From Streptomyces phaeofaciens (GTDB lineage: Bacteria; Actinomycetota; Actinomycetes; Streptomycetales; Streptomycetaceae), in NCBI RefSeq assembly GCF_014648915.1, contig NZ_BMSA01000014.1, positions 1 through 64,000 of the forward strand: a stretch of DNA of 64,000 bases, written 5' to 3'. The notes below the pieces were generated by a model. It ran no database searches. It saw nothing but the letters and a program-made list of their open reading frames with translations, and was not told the origin of the DNA. The stretch's first letter is position 1, and each line of letters opens with the position of its first letter. The position numbers and the translations under genes were made by a program. Of the stretch, positions 16,793-25,899 are shown one piece after another.

Positions 16793-18047
16793 GCGGGTCG
16801 GCGCCCGACGTCGGAACCGGCACCGCCTCGTTCTCGGCGAGCTCCACCGCGCCCGCCCTCGACGCTCCCGCCCGCGCCCGCGCCCCCAGCGCCGTGAGCA
16901 TCCGCTCCAGCAGATACGCCCGTCCCGCGACCACCGGACCGAGCACGGCGAGCACCAGGACGTAACCGGCGATGAACGGGGCGAGCCGTGGGTCGAGGCC
17001 CGCGCTGGTGGCCATCGCGGCCAGGATCAGCGCGAACTCCCCGCGGGCGACCAGGGTGGTGGCGATGTCGGCGGCACGGTCCGGGCCGTAGCCGTACAGC
17101 CGGGCGACGAGCAGGCCCGCGACGACGTTCATGACGACGGTGAGGGCGGCCGCCGCGGCGACCGGCCCGGCGACCGCGGCGACGACACCGGGGTCGATGG
17201 CGAGCCCGAAGGCGAAGAAGAAGATCGCGGCGAAGGCGTCCCGCAGCGGATGGACGAGTTCGCGGATCCGGGGTCCCGACGGGGTGCCCGCGAGGATCAG
17301 CCCGACCATGAAGGCGCCGATGGCGTCGGCCACCCCGAGCATCTCGGAGACTCCGGCGACGAGGACGGCCGCCCCGAGGAAGCTGATCACGAGCAGTTCG
17401 TCGTCGCGGACCTGGATCAGACGTCCGACCAGCCGGGTGCCGTAACGGGCGGCGGCGGCCAGCACCAGCAGGAACCCGAAGGCCTTGCCGGCCTGGAGCA
17501 CGGTGTCGGTCACGCCCGTGGCACCGCCGATGACCGGCTGGAGCGCGGCCAGGTACAGGGCGAGGAAGATGTCCTCCACCACGATGACGCCGAGGATCAG
17601 CCGGGTCTCGGGGCGGCCGATCCGGCCCAGGTCGATCAGGATCTTGGTGACGATCGCGGACGACGAGATCCCGAGGACACCGGCCAGCACCAGCGCCTCC
17701 CGGGCGCCCCAGCCCAGGGCGAGGCCGAAGCCCAGGCCCGCGCCGACGTTCAGCAGGAGGTAGATGCCGCCCGCGGCCAGCAGCCGGCGGCCGCCGCTGC
17801 GGAGGTCGTCGAGGTGGAACTCCAGGCCCAGATAGAAGAGCAGCAGCACCAGTCCGAGCGCGGAGAGCATCTCGAAGTCGTGCGCGTCCTCGACGAGGAC
17901 GATCCCCGGGGTGTGCGGGCCGAGCAGGATCCCGGCGAGCATGAACAGCGGGATGGTCGGAAGCCCGATCCTGCCCCCCAGCCGGGCGAGGAAGGCGGCG
18001 GCGAGAAACGCGCCGCCCATGGCGAGCAGCGTGTCAGCGTGCCCCAT
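16779..18047 (-). CDS. CPA2-type cation:proton antiporter
   Basis: A 422-residue membrane antiporter with about 12 helices, paralogous to the gene at 13495. It shows the LPTIPLFMLAGILLGPHTPG, GISSSAIVTKILIDLG and LVARGEFALILAAMA segments of the KefB/CPA2 family. It has no C-terminal TrkA-N or TrkA-C domain. It ends inside the convergent response-regulator gene (14-base overlap). Two paralogous antiporters on the same strand with one regulator between suggest an ion or pH homeostasis neighbourhood. Confidence 0.87.
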   Translation of the reverse strand: MGHADTLLAMGGAFLAAAFLARLGGRIGLPTIPLFMLAGILLGPHTPGIVLVEDAHDFEMLSALGLVLLLFYLGLEFHLDDLRSGGRRLLAAGGIYLLLNVGAGLGFGLALGWGAREALVLAGVLGISSSAIVTKILIDLGRIGRPETRLILGVIVVEDIFLALYLAALQPVIGGATGVTDTVLQAGKAFGFLLVLAAAARYGTRLVGRLIQVRDDELLVISFLGAAVLVAGVSEMLGVADAIGAFMVGLILAGTPSGPRIRELVHPLRDAFAAIFFFAFGLAIDPGVVAAVAGPVAAAAALTVVMNVVAGLLVARLYGYGPDRAADIATTLVARGEFALILAAMATSAGLDPRLAPFIAGYVLVLAVLGPVVAGRAYLLERMLTALGARARAGASRAGAVELAENEAVPVPTSGADPLRAR

Positions 18048-18236
18048 GGATCACCGCCCTCGGCTGCGCGTACGGTCGCGGTCGCTTCACATGACGGGCG
18101 TGGATACGGGTTCTCCTTCGTCCGTGGGGTGCGTGGGCGTCACCCCACGCTCGCACGGCCGCCGGAGCCGCGGCCATCGGTGCCGGCCCCCATATCCGCA
18201 GGTGGCCGACACCCATGGCGCGGTGCGCGGCAAGGG

Positions 18237-19769
18237 TCAGCCGGTGACCTCGACCTTGCCGTTGTGTGCCGCCGCGCCCGTGGGCCCCTCCCCCGCCCCG
18301 CTGTCGCGCCGGGTGACGCCCTTGAGGAGTTCGGCGAGGTCGATGCCGGTGGTGGCGCCGAGGAGTTCCAGGCCCTGGCTGACGTTGTCGGCGACCGCGC
18401 GCGGGATCCGGCCCGCCCCGTCGGTGGAGATCACCGTCATCCGCTCGATCGCGCTCAGCGGCTCGGACGCCTTGGCGACCACCTGCGGCAGCACCTCGAC
18501 GAGCATCTGGAGGACGGCCGCGTCGCCGTACTGGTCGAACGCGTCCGCCTTCTTGCGCATCGCCTCGGCCTCGGCCGCGCCCTTCGCGCCGATCGCCGCC
18601 GCCTCGGCCTCGCCCTCCAGCCGGACCGCCTCGGCGATCGCGGCGCGCCGGGACCGCTCGGCCTCACCCTGCCTGAGCCCCTCGACGGCCTCCGCCTCGG
18701 CGAGCGCGCTGCGCCGCTGCTTCTCGCCCTCACCCGTGAGCCGGGCCCGCTCGGCCTCCGCCTGGGCGGCCGCGATCTCGGCGAGCCGTTCGGCCTCGGC
18801 CTGCTTGACCCGGGCCACCCGGCGGGCCTCGGCCTCCTGTTCGGCCGCGTAGCGCTGGGCGTCGGCGGGCTTGCGGACCTCGGTGTCGAGCTGACGGTCC
18901 TTCAGTGCGGCCTGCCGCTCGGCGACCTTCTCCTGCTGGGCGAGGATGTCCTGCTGCCGGGCGGCCTCGGCGAGCGGGCCCGCCGCGTTGGCCTGGGCGG
19001 CCGCGGCGTCGGTCTCCGCCTTGATCTCGGACTGGCGGAGGTAGAAGGTGCGCTGGGCGACGGCTATCTCCTCCTCGGCCTTCAGCCGGGCCTGTTCGGC
19101 GGCCCGCCGGGCCACGGCCTCGGCGATGTCGGCCTCCTGCTTGGCGCGGGCGGCCTCCGGGCGGCCGAGGTCCTCCAGATAGGAGCCCTCGGTGGTGATG
19201 TCCTGGATCTGGAAGGCGTCGAGCACGAGTCCCTGCCCGGACAGGCTGGCCTCGGCCTCCTCGGCGACCTGACCGGCGAACGCGGCCCGGTCGCGGATGA
19301 CGTCCTCCACCGACATCCGGCCGACGATGGCGCGCAGCGCGCCGGAGAGCACCTCCTGGGTGAAGCCGACGATGCCGTCCTGCTGCATCAGGAACCGCTG
19401 GGCGGCGGCGCGGATCGAGTCCTCGGTGCCGCCGACCTTGACGATCGCCACCCCTTCGAGGTGGGCCTTGATCCCGCGCAGGGTGACCGCGCCCCGCACG
19501 GCGACCGGGATGTGCCGGGAGGACAGGTCGAGGGTGAACCTCTGCTGCACGAACGGCACGACGAACACCCCGCCGCCGACCACGACCTTCTGGCCGCTGT
19601 TGTCGGTGAACACCCGCCCGGTCTCCGGGTCGGTGGCCTTCTTGCCACGCCGCCCGGTGACGATGAACGCCTCGCTCGGCCCGGCCACCTTGTACCGGGT
19701 CACGACGACGAGCGCGAGCAGCACGAGGAGGACGAAGGCCCCCGCCACCGCGAGAACGACTGAACTCAT
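18237..19769 (-). CDS. flotillin-like SPFH protein
   Basis: A 510-residue membrane-anchored scaffold. One N-terminal membrane helix (about 5-25) is followed by the SPFH/band 7 domain (about 28-200: RYKVAGPSEAFIVTG, then GVAIVKVGG) and a long Ala/Glu-rich coiled coil (about 210-400). The C-terminal region resembles eukaryotic flotillins. Bacterial flotillins organise ordered membrane microdomains and oligomerise through the coiled coil. The gene is 84 bases downstream of an NfeD-like gene on the same strand, the usual partner. Confidence 0.88.
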   Translation of the reverse strand: MSSVVLAVAGAFVLLVLLALVVVTRYKVAGPSEAFIVTGRRGKKATDPETGRVFTDNSGQKVVVGGGVFVVPFVQQRFTLDLSSRHIPVAVRGAVTLRGIKAHLEGVAIVKVGGTEDSIRAAAQRFLMQQDGIVGFTQEVLSGALRAIVGRMSVEDVIRDRAAFAGQVAEEAEASLSGQGLVLDAFQIQDITTEGSYLEDLGRPEAARAKQEADIAEAVARRAAEQARLKAEEEIAVAQRTFYLRQSEIKAETDAAAAQANAAGPLAEAARQQDILAQQEKVAERQAALKDRQLDTEVRKPADAQRYAAEQEAEARRVARVKQAEAERLAEIAAAQAEAERARLTGEGEKQRRSALAEAEAVEGLRQGEAERSRRAAIAEAVRLEGEAEAAAIGAKGAAEAEAMRKKADAFDQYGDAAVLQMLVEVLPQVVAKASEPLSAIERMTVISTDGAGRIPRAVADNVSQGLELLGATTGIDLAELLKGVTRRDSGAGEGPTGAAAHNGKVEVTG

Positions 19770-19853
19770 GACAGAGCCCCCACATCACGTACGAGAAAGG
19801 AAAGGAGAAGGAGGGAGAAGGAGGGAGAAGGCGGGAGGCGCAGCGGCCGGGAC

Positions 19854-20375
19854 TCAGCGGTCCACGGGCCGCACCACGACGGAGGTCGCGGTCGGCGCCG
19901 CCTCCACCCAGACCTCGGCCCCCCGGGCGATCGCCACCGCACTGCGCGCCGCGTACTTGACCGGCTGACCGCCGAGCCGGAGCAGCACCTCGCCGAAACC
20001 GTCCACCGGGACGTCGGTCACCACGGTGCCCGCGGTGCCCACGAGATCGTCCCCGCGCGGTGTGACGGCGGTCTGGTCACGCATCAGGACACGCGTGAAG
20101 CGGTACGTCGCCCAGGCCGTGCCCGCGCCCAGGACGGCACCGGCCCCCGTGGCGGCCGCGGCACCCGCCCCGGCCGCCGCGGTGGCGACGGCCCCGCCGA
20201 AGCCGGTCATCGCCACGAACCCGGCGACGACCGGCAGCGACAGCCACCCGTCGAGGGCACCCCCCGGCACACCGTCGGGCGTGCCGCCGAGCACCCCGTC
20301 GAGCACCCCGTCGAAGACCAGCGACAGGGCGAGCAGTGCGACCCCCGCGATGCCGATTCCGAGAAACCAGGCCAT
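19854..20375 (-). CDS. NfeD-like membrane protein
   Basis: A 173-residue protein. An N-terminal helix, a loop with repeating Gly-Val/Leu-Asp-Gly, and two further helices (about 55-75 and 76-95) are followed by a small beta-rich C-terminal domain (about 110-170: GDDLVGTAGTVVTDVPVDGFGEVLLRLGG, quoted here only as a region around 112-140) of the NfeD OB-fold type. NfeD proteins pair with SPFH proteins, and the flotillin gene is directly downstream. ATG 20375 was preferred to GTG 20381 because of the spacing from the G-rich ribosome site. Confidence 0.72.
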   Translation of the reverse strand: MAWFLGIGIAGVALLALSLVFDGVLDGVLGGTPDGVPGGALDGWLSLPVVAGFVAMTGFGGAVATAAAGAGAAAATGAGAVLGAGTAWATYRFTRVLMRDQTAVTPRGDDLVGTAGTVVTDVPVDGFGEVLLRLGGQPVKYAARSAVAIARGAEVWVEAAPTATSVVVRPVDR

Positions 20376-20537
20376 GCGCACCGTCCCCCCTCGCCCGTCG
20401 CCGGTCTTCGCCGGGACGATCCTCGTATGCCAGGGGCATGCGCTTCATTGCCGCGATCCGGCAGTCTTCGCCCGTCCTTCGATGCCGTGTCCGCGCAGGG
20501 GTCGGTACAGTGCGCGCACGCACGGGAGGGGGCGCCC

Positions 20538-21020
20538 ATGAAGGTGCTGGAGAACGTTCGGCGGGGTGTACGGCTGGGGACGATCGTGGGGGCGTGGCCC
20601 GCCGGGGTCCTCGGGGGGCTGTGCCTGCTGGGGGCGCTGGTCTTTCTGGTCGGGGGGCACGAGGGGACCGCCCGGAAGCTGGGCGCGGCCGGCGTCGTCG
20701 CCGCGCTGGGCTCGATGGCGCTCGGTGTGGCGCTGGGCGCCGCCACCGGAGCCGTGCTGGCGGCCGCTCCCCGCGCGGTGCTGAAGCGTCCCCCGCTGCG
20801 GGGGCTGCTCGCGGCGCTCACCACCGGGGTGCCTCTCACGGTCCTCGGGGTCGCCGCCCTGACGGAGGGCGAGTACACGCTCGCGAGCTACCCGCCTTCG
20901 AGTCACGCCGTCATGTGGTCCGTGCCCCTGGTGGTCGCGCTGGTGATGGCCGCGCACAGCGGGGACATCGCGGGCGTCGCCCCCGGGACGCCTCGGGAGA
21001 CCGCGCCGCCGACGCCGTAG
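20538..21020 (+). CDS. small integral membrane protein, unknown
   Basis: A 160-residue protein with four hydrophobic segments (about residues 15-38, 47-75, 88-105 and 122-140). It has no recognisable domain. The ATG at 20538 follows a GGGAGGGGGC ribosome site. It is divergent from the NfeD-flotillin pair and followed after 186 bases by a lipoprotein gene on the same strand. I cannot give a function. Confidence 0.65.
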   Translation: MKVLENVRRGVRLGTIVGAWPAGVLGGLCLLGALVFLVGGHEGTARKLGAAGVVAALGSMALGVALGAATGAVLAAAPRAVLKRPPLRGLLAALTTGVPLTVLGVAALTEGEYTLASYPPSSHAVMWSVPLVVALVMAAHSGDIAGVAPGTPRETAPPTP

Positions 21021-21206
21021 CCCTGACGGCCGTCGTGTCCTCGCCCCGACCGTCGTCGTGTCCTCGCCCCGTCCGTGCGTCCTTCCGGTCTCGTCACCGT
21101 CCGGTCACAGAGGGTCGTCAGGGAGAACCTGCGGGTTCGTCCGCCATGTCTGCCACGACGGGGCGACGAGGGCCGACGCCCCGCGTGATCTGTCCCGGGG
21201 GACGCG

Positions 21207-21923
21207 ATGCGATACGGCAACCGACACGGCAACGGATACGGCAACGGTGTGCGCAGGGCCGTGGTGGCGATGACGGCGGCGGTCGCGGTCGCCGCGGGTA
21301 CGGCCGGGTGCCAACCCGGTACGGAGGAAACGGGCACGGGCACGTCGCCCGGTTCGGGATCGTCGGGTTCGGGGTCGTCGGGTGCCGAATCGGCGGATGC
21401 CGGATCCCCGGGCGCCGGATCGCCGGACGCCGGATCGCCGGACGCCGGATCGCCGGACGCCGGATCGTCCGGTGCCGCCGTCACGGACTGTGCGGCCGAC
21501 GGGCTGGAGGTGTCCGCGCGGCAGGCCGCCGAGCGGCCGCGGGGGACGGGGACCGGGGCGGCCGTCGTCGCGTTCACGAACGTCTCGGGACGGCCCTGCG
21601 TCCTCACCGGCCATCCTTCGGTCGCGGGGGCCGGCAACGGTTCTCCGCAGCACAACACCCCCCTGACCGTGACCCGCACCGGATCGGCGGCGCCGGTGAC
21701 CGTGGCCGCGGGCGGGAAGGCGTGGGTGAAGCTGACGTTCGTCCAGGTGCAGGGTGAGGCGGACGGGTACTGCGAGTCCGGCGCGGATCCGACGGTGTAC
21801 CCCACGCTGGTGGTCGGCCTGCCGGGGTCGGGTGCGCACCAGGTCGCCCTGGACGACGGCGTGTTCGCCGAGTGCGACGACACCGTGACCGTCACCCCGG
21901 TGTCGTCGGCCGAGCCCTCCTGA
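21207..21923 (+). CDS. DUF4232 lipoprotein
   Basis: A 238-residue lipoprotein: basic N-terminus, hydrophobic segment (about 17-32), lipobox-like GTAGC with Cys35, then a long Gly/Ser/Pro/Asp/Ala tether made from a 15-base DNA repeat. The globular domain (about 90-235) has the DUF4232 pattern: DCAADGLEV, AVVAFTNVSGRPCVLTGHP, then VAAGGKAWVKL and paired Cys residues. These surface proteins are common in actinobacteria and have unknown function. The gene ends 8 bases before the convergent MFS gene end. Confidence 0.82.
   Translation: MRYGNRHGNGYGNGVRRAVVAMTAAVAVAAGTAGCQPGTEETGTGTSPGSGSSGSGSSGAESADAGSPGAGSPDAGSPDAGSPDAGSSGAAVTDCAADGLEVSARQAAERPRGTGTGAAVVAFTNVSGRPCVLTGHPSVAGAGNGSPQHNTPLTVTRTGSAAPVTVAAGGKAWVKLTFVQVQGEADGYCESGADPTVYPTLVVGLPGSGAHQVALDDGVFAECDDTVTVTPVSSAEPS
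21402..21476 (+). repeat. 15-base tandem repeat in the lipoprotein linker
   Basis: Five units of GGATCGCCGGACGCC (three perfect, 21417-21461; the flanking two degenerate), preceded by a further degenerate copy at 21387-21401. They encode the Gly-Ser-Pro-Asp-Ala tether of the DUF4232 lipoprotein. The perfect units mean the linker length can change by slippage without shifting frame. Confidence 0.85.
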
Positions 21924-21930
21924 CGCCCGC

Positions 21931-23109
21931 TCACCCCACCAACGCCCGCGCCTCGCGCCCGGCCACCGCGAGCGTCGCGGTCACCCCGATCGAGGCCAGC
22001 GCCATCACCGCCATCGCCACGGCCGGGGAGGTGAGTTGGGCGATCGTGCCCGCCAGCGCCGCGCCCACGCCCTGCATCGTCAGCATGCCGGCCGAGTGCA
22101 ACCCCAGCGCGTGGCCGCTGAGTTCGGGCGGGGTCAGGGCCATCAGGCGTTCCTGCTGGACCAGGCTCGCGCCGAAACCGACGGAGGCGACGGCCGCGCA
22201 GACGGCGGCGACCGGGAGGGCGGGACGCAGGGCGAACACGACGTAGGGCGTGGCCAGGAGGAGCAGGAGAGGGGTGGCCAGACGGCCGCGCAGGACCGGC
22301 GGGAGCAGCCGGCCCACGGTCACGTCACCGGCCAGCATGCCCAGCGCCGCGCACGCGAACAGCGTGCCAGCCGCGCCGGGGTCGTAGGACACGAAGAGGG
22401 CTTCGCAGCCGACGACCAGCCCGTTGGGCAGCCAGAGGCCCAGGTAGGTGAGGCGGCGGGGGCGGGAGGACCACAGGACGGCGTTCGTGCGCCGGGTCAT
22501 GGCGGCCGTGGGGCGGCCGGAGGCGCGCGGCGGGCGGACGGTCAGACCCAGCCGGACGACGACGGCGGCGGCCGCGTACAGGAGGGCGGCGAGGAGGAGG
22601 ACGGAACGTGGGGAGAGGACGGCCACGAGGGCGCCGCCGGCCGCGTAGCCCGTGATCTGGGTGAGGCCGCTCATGATGTTGAACACCGAACGCCCGGTCA
22701 GATAGCCGTTCTTGGGCAGGATCTCGTTGAGCAGCCCCCAGCGGACGCCCCCGCCGAGGGATGCGATCAGCCCCTGGAGGAGGACGACCGCGAAGACCGC
22801 CGCCACCGGCAGTCCGGGCAGCGCCAGGACTGCCGTGGCGGCGGCGAAGGCGAGCGAGAGGCCCGTCAGTGCGGCTCTCGGGGGCAGCCGGTCGGAGCCC
22901 GAGAGGAACACGGTCGCGCCCAGCACCTGGGCGAGCGACGGGCCGAACATGCTCACCGCCGACAGCAGCGGCGAGCCCGTCGCCCGGTGGACGAGGGTGC
23001 CGAGGGCGAGGGCGCCGACCGTCTGGGCGGCGGTGTGGGCGGCGGAGGAGAGGAAAAGCGGGGTGAACTCCGGGGTGCGGAAGAGCTGCCGGTAGGTGTG
23101 GCTGGTCAT
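21931..23109 (-). CDS. MFS transporter
   Basis: A 392-residue, 12-helix major facilitator protein. Its first helices (FLSSAAHTAAQTVGALALG) and central loop (TVRPPRASGRPTAAMTRRTN) fit the small drug-efflux-like class common in actinobacteria. It is transcribed away from the ArsR-type regulator at 23187 across a 77-base intergenic region that has one perfect inverted repeat. The regulator probably represses this transporter until its ligand appears. The substrate is not known. Confidence 0.85.
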   Translation of the reverse strand: MTSHTYRQLFRTPEFTPLFLSSAAHTAAQTVGALALGTLVHRATGSPLLSAVSMFGPSLAQVLGATVFLSGSDRLPPRAALTGLSLAFAAATAVLALPGLPVAAVFAVVLLQGLIASLGGGVRWGLLNEILPKNGYLTGRSVFNIMSGLTQITGYAAGGALVAVLSPRSVLLLAALLYAAAAVVVRLGLTVRPPRASGRPTAAMTRRTNAVLWSSRPRRLTYLGLWLPNGLVVGCEALFVSYDPGAAGTLFACAALGMLAGDVTVGRLLPPVLRGRLATPLLLLLATPYVVFALRPALPVAAVCAAVASVGFGASLVQQERLMALTPPELSGHALGLHSAGMLTMQGVGAALAGTIAQLTSPAVAMAVMALASIGVTATLAVAGREARALVG

Positions 23110-23147
23110 GGGCGGAGTCTCGGGCGGGCCCGGCGGCCGTCGATATT

Positions 23148-23167
23148 GTTTCGCGGGAGCGCGAAAC
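23148..23167. promoter_or_regulatory. ArsR-type operator GTTTCGCG-N4-CGCGAAAC
   Basis: A perfect 8-4-8 inverted repeat (arms 23148-23155 and 23160-23167) in the 77 bases between the divergent MFS and ArsR genes. It lies 19 bases before the regulator start and 38 bases before the transporter start, where a dimeric repressor could block both promoters. Confidence 0.65.
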
Positions 23168-23186
23168 GACGGGCGAGGGGGCGACT

Positions 23187-24272
23187 GTGGGCTGGTGGCA
23201 GGTGAACGCGGACACCCTGGCCGGCAGCCGGTTCGTGCTCTCGCCGCTCGCCGAGACCTTCGCGAGCCTGAAACTGCTGCACGCGGGCGCGGGCACGCAC
23301 CCCGGTGAGCAGGACTGGCTGCGGACCCACCTGCCCGGCTATCGCGCCCTGCTCGCCGCCGACCCGGTGACCGCGCGGCTGGTGCGGGCCGGGCTCGGCC
23401 GGGACTGGATCGCCGACTTCCTCACGCCCACGCCGAGGGACGGGGAGACCTTCGCCGACGGCGTGGCCCGGATCCGGGCGACCCGGCCGGCGGACGCCCG
23501 CGCCCATCTGCGGACCTCCCTCGCCGGCCCGCTCCCGGCCGCCCTGGACCGCGACGACCTGCCCGAGCGGGCGGCCGCGCTGCTGGAGTGGGTGTGGGAG
23601 ACGACCGTACGGCCGTACTGGGAGCGGCGGCGGCGTGTTCTGGAGGCCGATGTCGTGGCGCGGACCGCGCGGGTGAGCCGGGGCGGCTGGGCCGCCGTGC
23701 TGGACTCGCTGCGGCCCGGGACGCGCTGGCTCGGCGAGAACCGTTTCCAGGTCAATGCGCACGAATACCCGCCGCGCGAGATATCCGGCGCGGAGCTGGT
23801 CTTCGTGCCGGTCACGCCGAGGGCGGGGTGGGTGGCGTGGGAGGAGGGGCAGCGGTACGCCGTCGTGTACCCGTGCGCGGGGGCGCTCGCGGGGGACGAC
23901 CGGGAGCGGGTGGTGCCGGCCGCCCTGGGCGCGCTGCTGGGGCCGGCGCGGGCCGCCGTGCTCGTGCTGCTGGCCACGCCCCTGAGCACCTCCCAGCTGG
24001 TCGCCCTCACCGGGCAGGGGCTCGGCTCGGTGGGCCGGCATCTGCGGGTGCTGCTGGACGCGGGCCTGGTGGAGCGGAGCCGGGCCGGGCGGTCGGTGCT
24101 GTACTCCCGGACGGGGGCCGGTGAGGTGCTGGTGGGGGCACAGGAGCCCCGGGGACCGGTGGGGCCAGAGGGGCGGCAGGGGTCCGGGGAGGCAGGGGAG
24201 GCAGGCGAAGCGGCGGAATCCGGCCAACCGGAGGAAGCCCCCGGAAGCCGTGGTGTCACCCGGCGGAGCTAG
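23187..24272 (+). CDS. ArsR/DUF5937-type winged-helix regulator
   Basis: A 361-residue regulator with a large N-terminal ligand domain (about 1-245: begins GWWQVNADTLAGSRFVLSPLAET) and a C-terminal ArsR-like winged helix (about 250-325: ATPLSTSQLVALTGQGLGSVGRHLRVLLDAGLVERSR region). This layout is typical of Streptomyces ArsR-type proteins with a DUF5937 domain. The last 40 residues are Gly/Glu/Pro-rich low complexity. It faces an MFS transporter across a shared operator, so autoregulation and control of the transporter are likely. Confidence 0.8.
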   Translation: MGWWQVNADTLAGSRFVLSPLAETFASLKLLHAGAGTHPGEQDWLRTHLPGYRALLAADPVTARLVRAGLGRDWIADFLTPTPRDGETFADGVARIRATRPADARAHLRTSLAGPLPAALDRDDLPERAAALLEWVWETTVRPYWERRRRVLEADVVARTARVSRGGWAAVLDSLRPGTRWLGENRFQVNAHEYPPREISGAELVFVPVTPRAGWVAWEEGQRYAVVYPCAGALAGDDRERVVPAALGALLGPARAAVLVLLATPLSTSQLVALTGQGLGSVGRHLRVLLDAGLVERSRAGRSVLYSRTGAGEVLVGAQEPRGPVGPEGRQGSGEAGEAGEAAESGQPEEAPGSRGVTRRS

Positions 24273-24282
24273 CATCCGGGGC

Positions 24283-24789
24283 ATGACTACTGATTCCGGT
24301 ACCTCCCCCCTCGACGTCGAGATCGGTGCCCTCAAGGGCGGCTCCGCGGACCTCCCGCAGTACGCGGGTCAGGCCGTCCTGATCGTGAACGTGGCCTCCA
24401 AGTGCGGCCTGACCCCGCAGTACACGGGCCTGGAGAAGCTCCAGGAGCAGTACGCCGCCCAGGGCTTCACCGTGCTCGGCGTGCCCTGCAACCAGTTCCT
24501 CGGGCAGGAGCCCGGCACCGCCGAGGAGATCGCCGAGTTCTGCTCGGCCACCTACGGCGTGTCCTTCCCGCTGACCGAGAAGGCCGAGGTGAACGGCGAC
24601 GCCCGGCACCCGCTGTACGAGCGCCTCGTCGGGTTCGCGGACCCGGAGGGCCACACCGGCGACATCCGCTGGAACTTCGAGAAGTTCCTGATCGGCCGCG
24701 ACGGCACGGTCGTCGCCCGCTTCTCCCCGCAGACCGAGCCGGAGTCCGCCGAGATCGTCGCCGCGATCGAGGCCCAGCTCGCCGGTTGA
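24283..24789 (+). CDS. glutathione peroxidase family protein
   Basis: A 168-residue thioredoxin-fold peroxidase. The peroxidatic cysteine is C41 in ASKCGLT (Cys rather than Sec), followed by the conserved Gln/Trp positions in LGVPCNQFLGQEPG and IRWNFEKFLIGRDG. In bacteria that lack glutathione, such as Streptomyces, these enzymes usually take electrons from thioredoxin. The second Cys in VPCNQF is in the position used as resolving residue in some family members. The start is ATG 24283. It is followed by a MerR regulator on the same strand. Confidence 0.9.
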   Translation: MTTDSGTSPLDVEIGALKGGSADLPQYAGQAVLIVNVASKCGLTPQYTGLEKLQEQYAAQGFTVLGVPCNQFLGQEPGTAEEIAEFCSATYGVSFPLTEKAEVNGDARHPLYERLVGFADPEGHTGDIRWNFEKFLIGRDGTVVARFSPQTEPESAEIVAAIEAQLAG

Positions 24790-24868
24790 GTTGACCTTGC
24801 CCCTGGGGCAAGGCGGAGCCTCCTCGTCGCCGGGCGGAGCAGACCGCCCGGTGACGGAGGATGGCGTG

Positions 24869-25741
24869 GTGGACGTACGGGACGACGACGAACTGCTCAC
24901 GATCGGCGCGTTCGCGGCGCGGGCCCGCCTGTCGGCCAAGGCGCTGCGGCTCTACGACCGGCTGGGCCTGCTGGCGCCGGCCCGCGTCGACGAGGTGAGC
25001 GGCTACCGCTACTACCGGGCCGGCCAGGTGGAGCGGGCCCGGCTCGTCGCGCTGCTGCGCCGGCTCGACATGCCGCTCGCCCGGATCGCCGAGGTGCTCG
25101 ACACTCCGGCCCCCGGTCCGGCGGGCGATGTGCTGGCCGCCTACTGGGCGGATGTCGAGAGCAGGTTCGCCGCCCAGCGCGCGCTCGCCGAGTATCTCCG
25201 TGGACGACTGTCGGGGAGGAACTCCGAGATGTACGACACGTTCGAGATCGGCACGGTCGAGGTGCCCGCCCAGGTGATCGTCACCGAGACGCGGCACACC
25301 CTCGCGGAAGAGCTGCCCGTCTGGATCCCGGCCGCCCTCGGCCGGCTGGAGGAGGCGGCCGGGGAGTGCGGCGGGATCACCGGAGATCCGTACGTCGTGT
25401 ACTACGCCGAGGTCTCCATGGAGAGCGACGGCCCCGCCGAGGCTTGCGTCCCGGTGGCCGACGAGGCCGCGGCCCGGGCGTGGGCGGCCGGGCAGGGCCG
25501 CGGCCGCGAGGTCCGGGCCCGGGTGGAACCCGCCCGGCTCCTCGCCTTCACCCGGATCACCAAGGCCCAGGTCGCCAACCCCCAGATCCACGCCGCCTAC
25601 GAGGCCGTGGAGGCCTGGATGCGGCGCGAGGGCTGGGACTACGACGGCCCCTGCCGCGAGATCTACTTCGCCGACTGGGACGCGGCGGGCCCGCAGGACC
25701 CGGTGTGCGACGTGGCGTTCCCGGTGAAGCGGGCCCGGTAG
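24869..25741 (+). CDS. MerR-family regulator with GyrI-like effector domain
   Basis: About 290 residues. A MerR winged helix (LTIGAFAARARLSAKALRLYD, near residue 10) leads into a dimerisation helix and a C-terminal GyrI-like ligand domain (from about 125: EIGTVEVPAQVIVTETRHTL, in part), the layout of BmrR/TipA-type drug- or signal-binding regulators. GTG 24869 (or 24866) was chosen because a GGAGG site is 5-8 bases upstream; the longer open frame would need a TTG start. The gene follows the glutathione peroxidase gene after about 80 bases and may be co-transcribed. Confidence 0.85.
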   Translation: MDVRDDDELLTIGAFAARARLSAKALRLYDRLGLLAPARVDEVSGYRYYRAGQVERARLVALLRRLDMPLARIAEVLDTPAPGPAGDVLAAYWADVESRFAAQRALAEYLRGRLSGRNSEMYDTFEIGTVEVPAQVIVTETRHTLAEELPVWIPAALGRLEEAAGECGGITGDPYVVYYAEVSMESDGPAEACVPVADEAAARAWAAGQGRGREVRARVEPARLLAFTRITKAQVANPQIHAAYEAVEAWMRREGWDYDGPCREIYFADWDAAGPQDPVCDVAFPVKRAR

Positions 25742-25801
25742 GGACCCGCCCCTCCCGGGGGTGTGTCCTGTTCGGGGACGCGCCCTGTCCGGGGAAACGC
25801 C

Positions 25802-25842
25802 GAGCCCCCTCGGCTAGGACGGCGAGCTGGTCGAGGGGGCTC
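25802..25842. terminator. terminator-like hairpin
   Basis: An 11-base perfect inverted repeat (GAGCCCCCTCG at 25802-25812, its complement at 25832-25842). It lies between the convergent ends of the MerR gene and the DUF397 gene and may serve both. Confidence 0.65.
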
Positions 25843-25899
25843 TTGGGGTGGTGCCTGTGCAGTTGTCCCGTGTAAGGGGCCGAGCCGCAGGGAGGTCCC

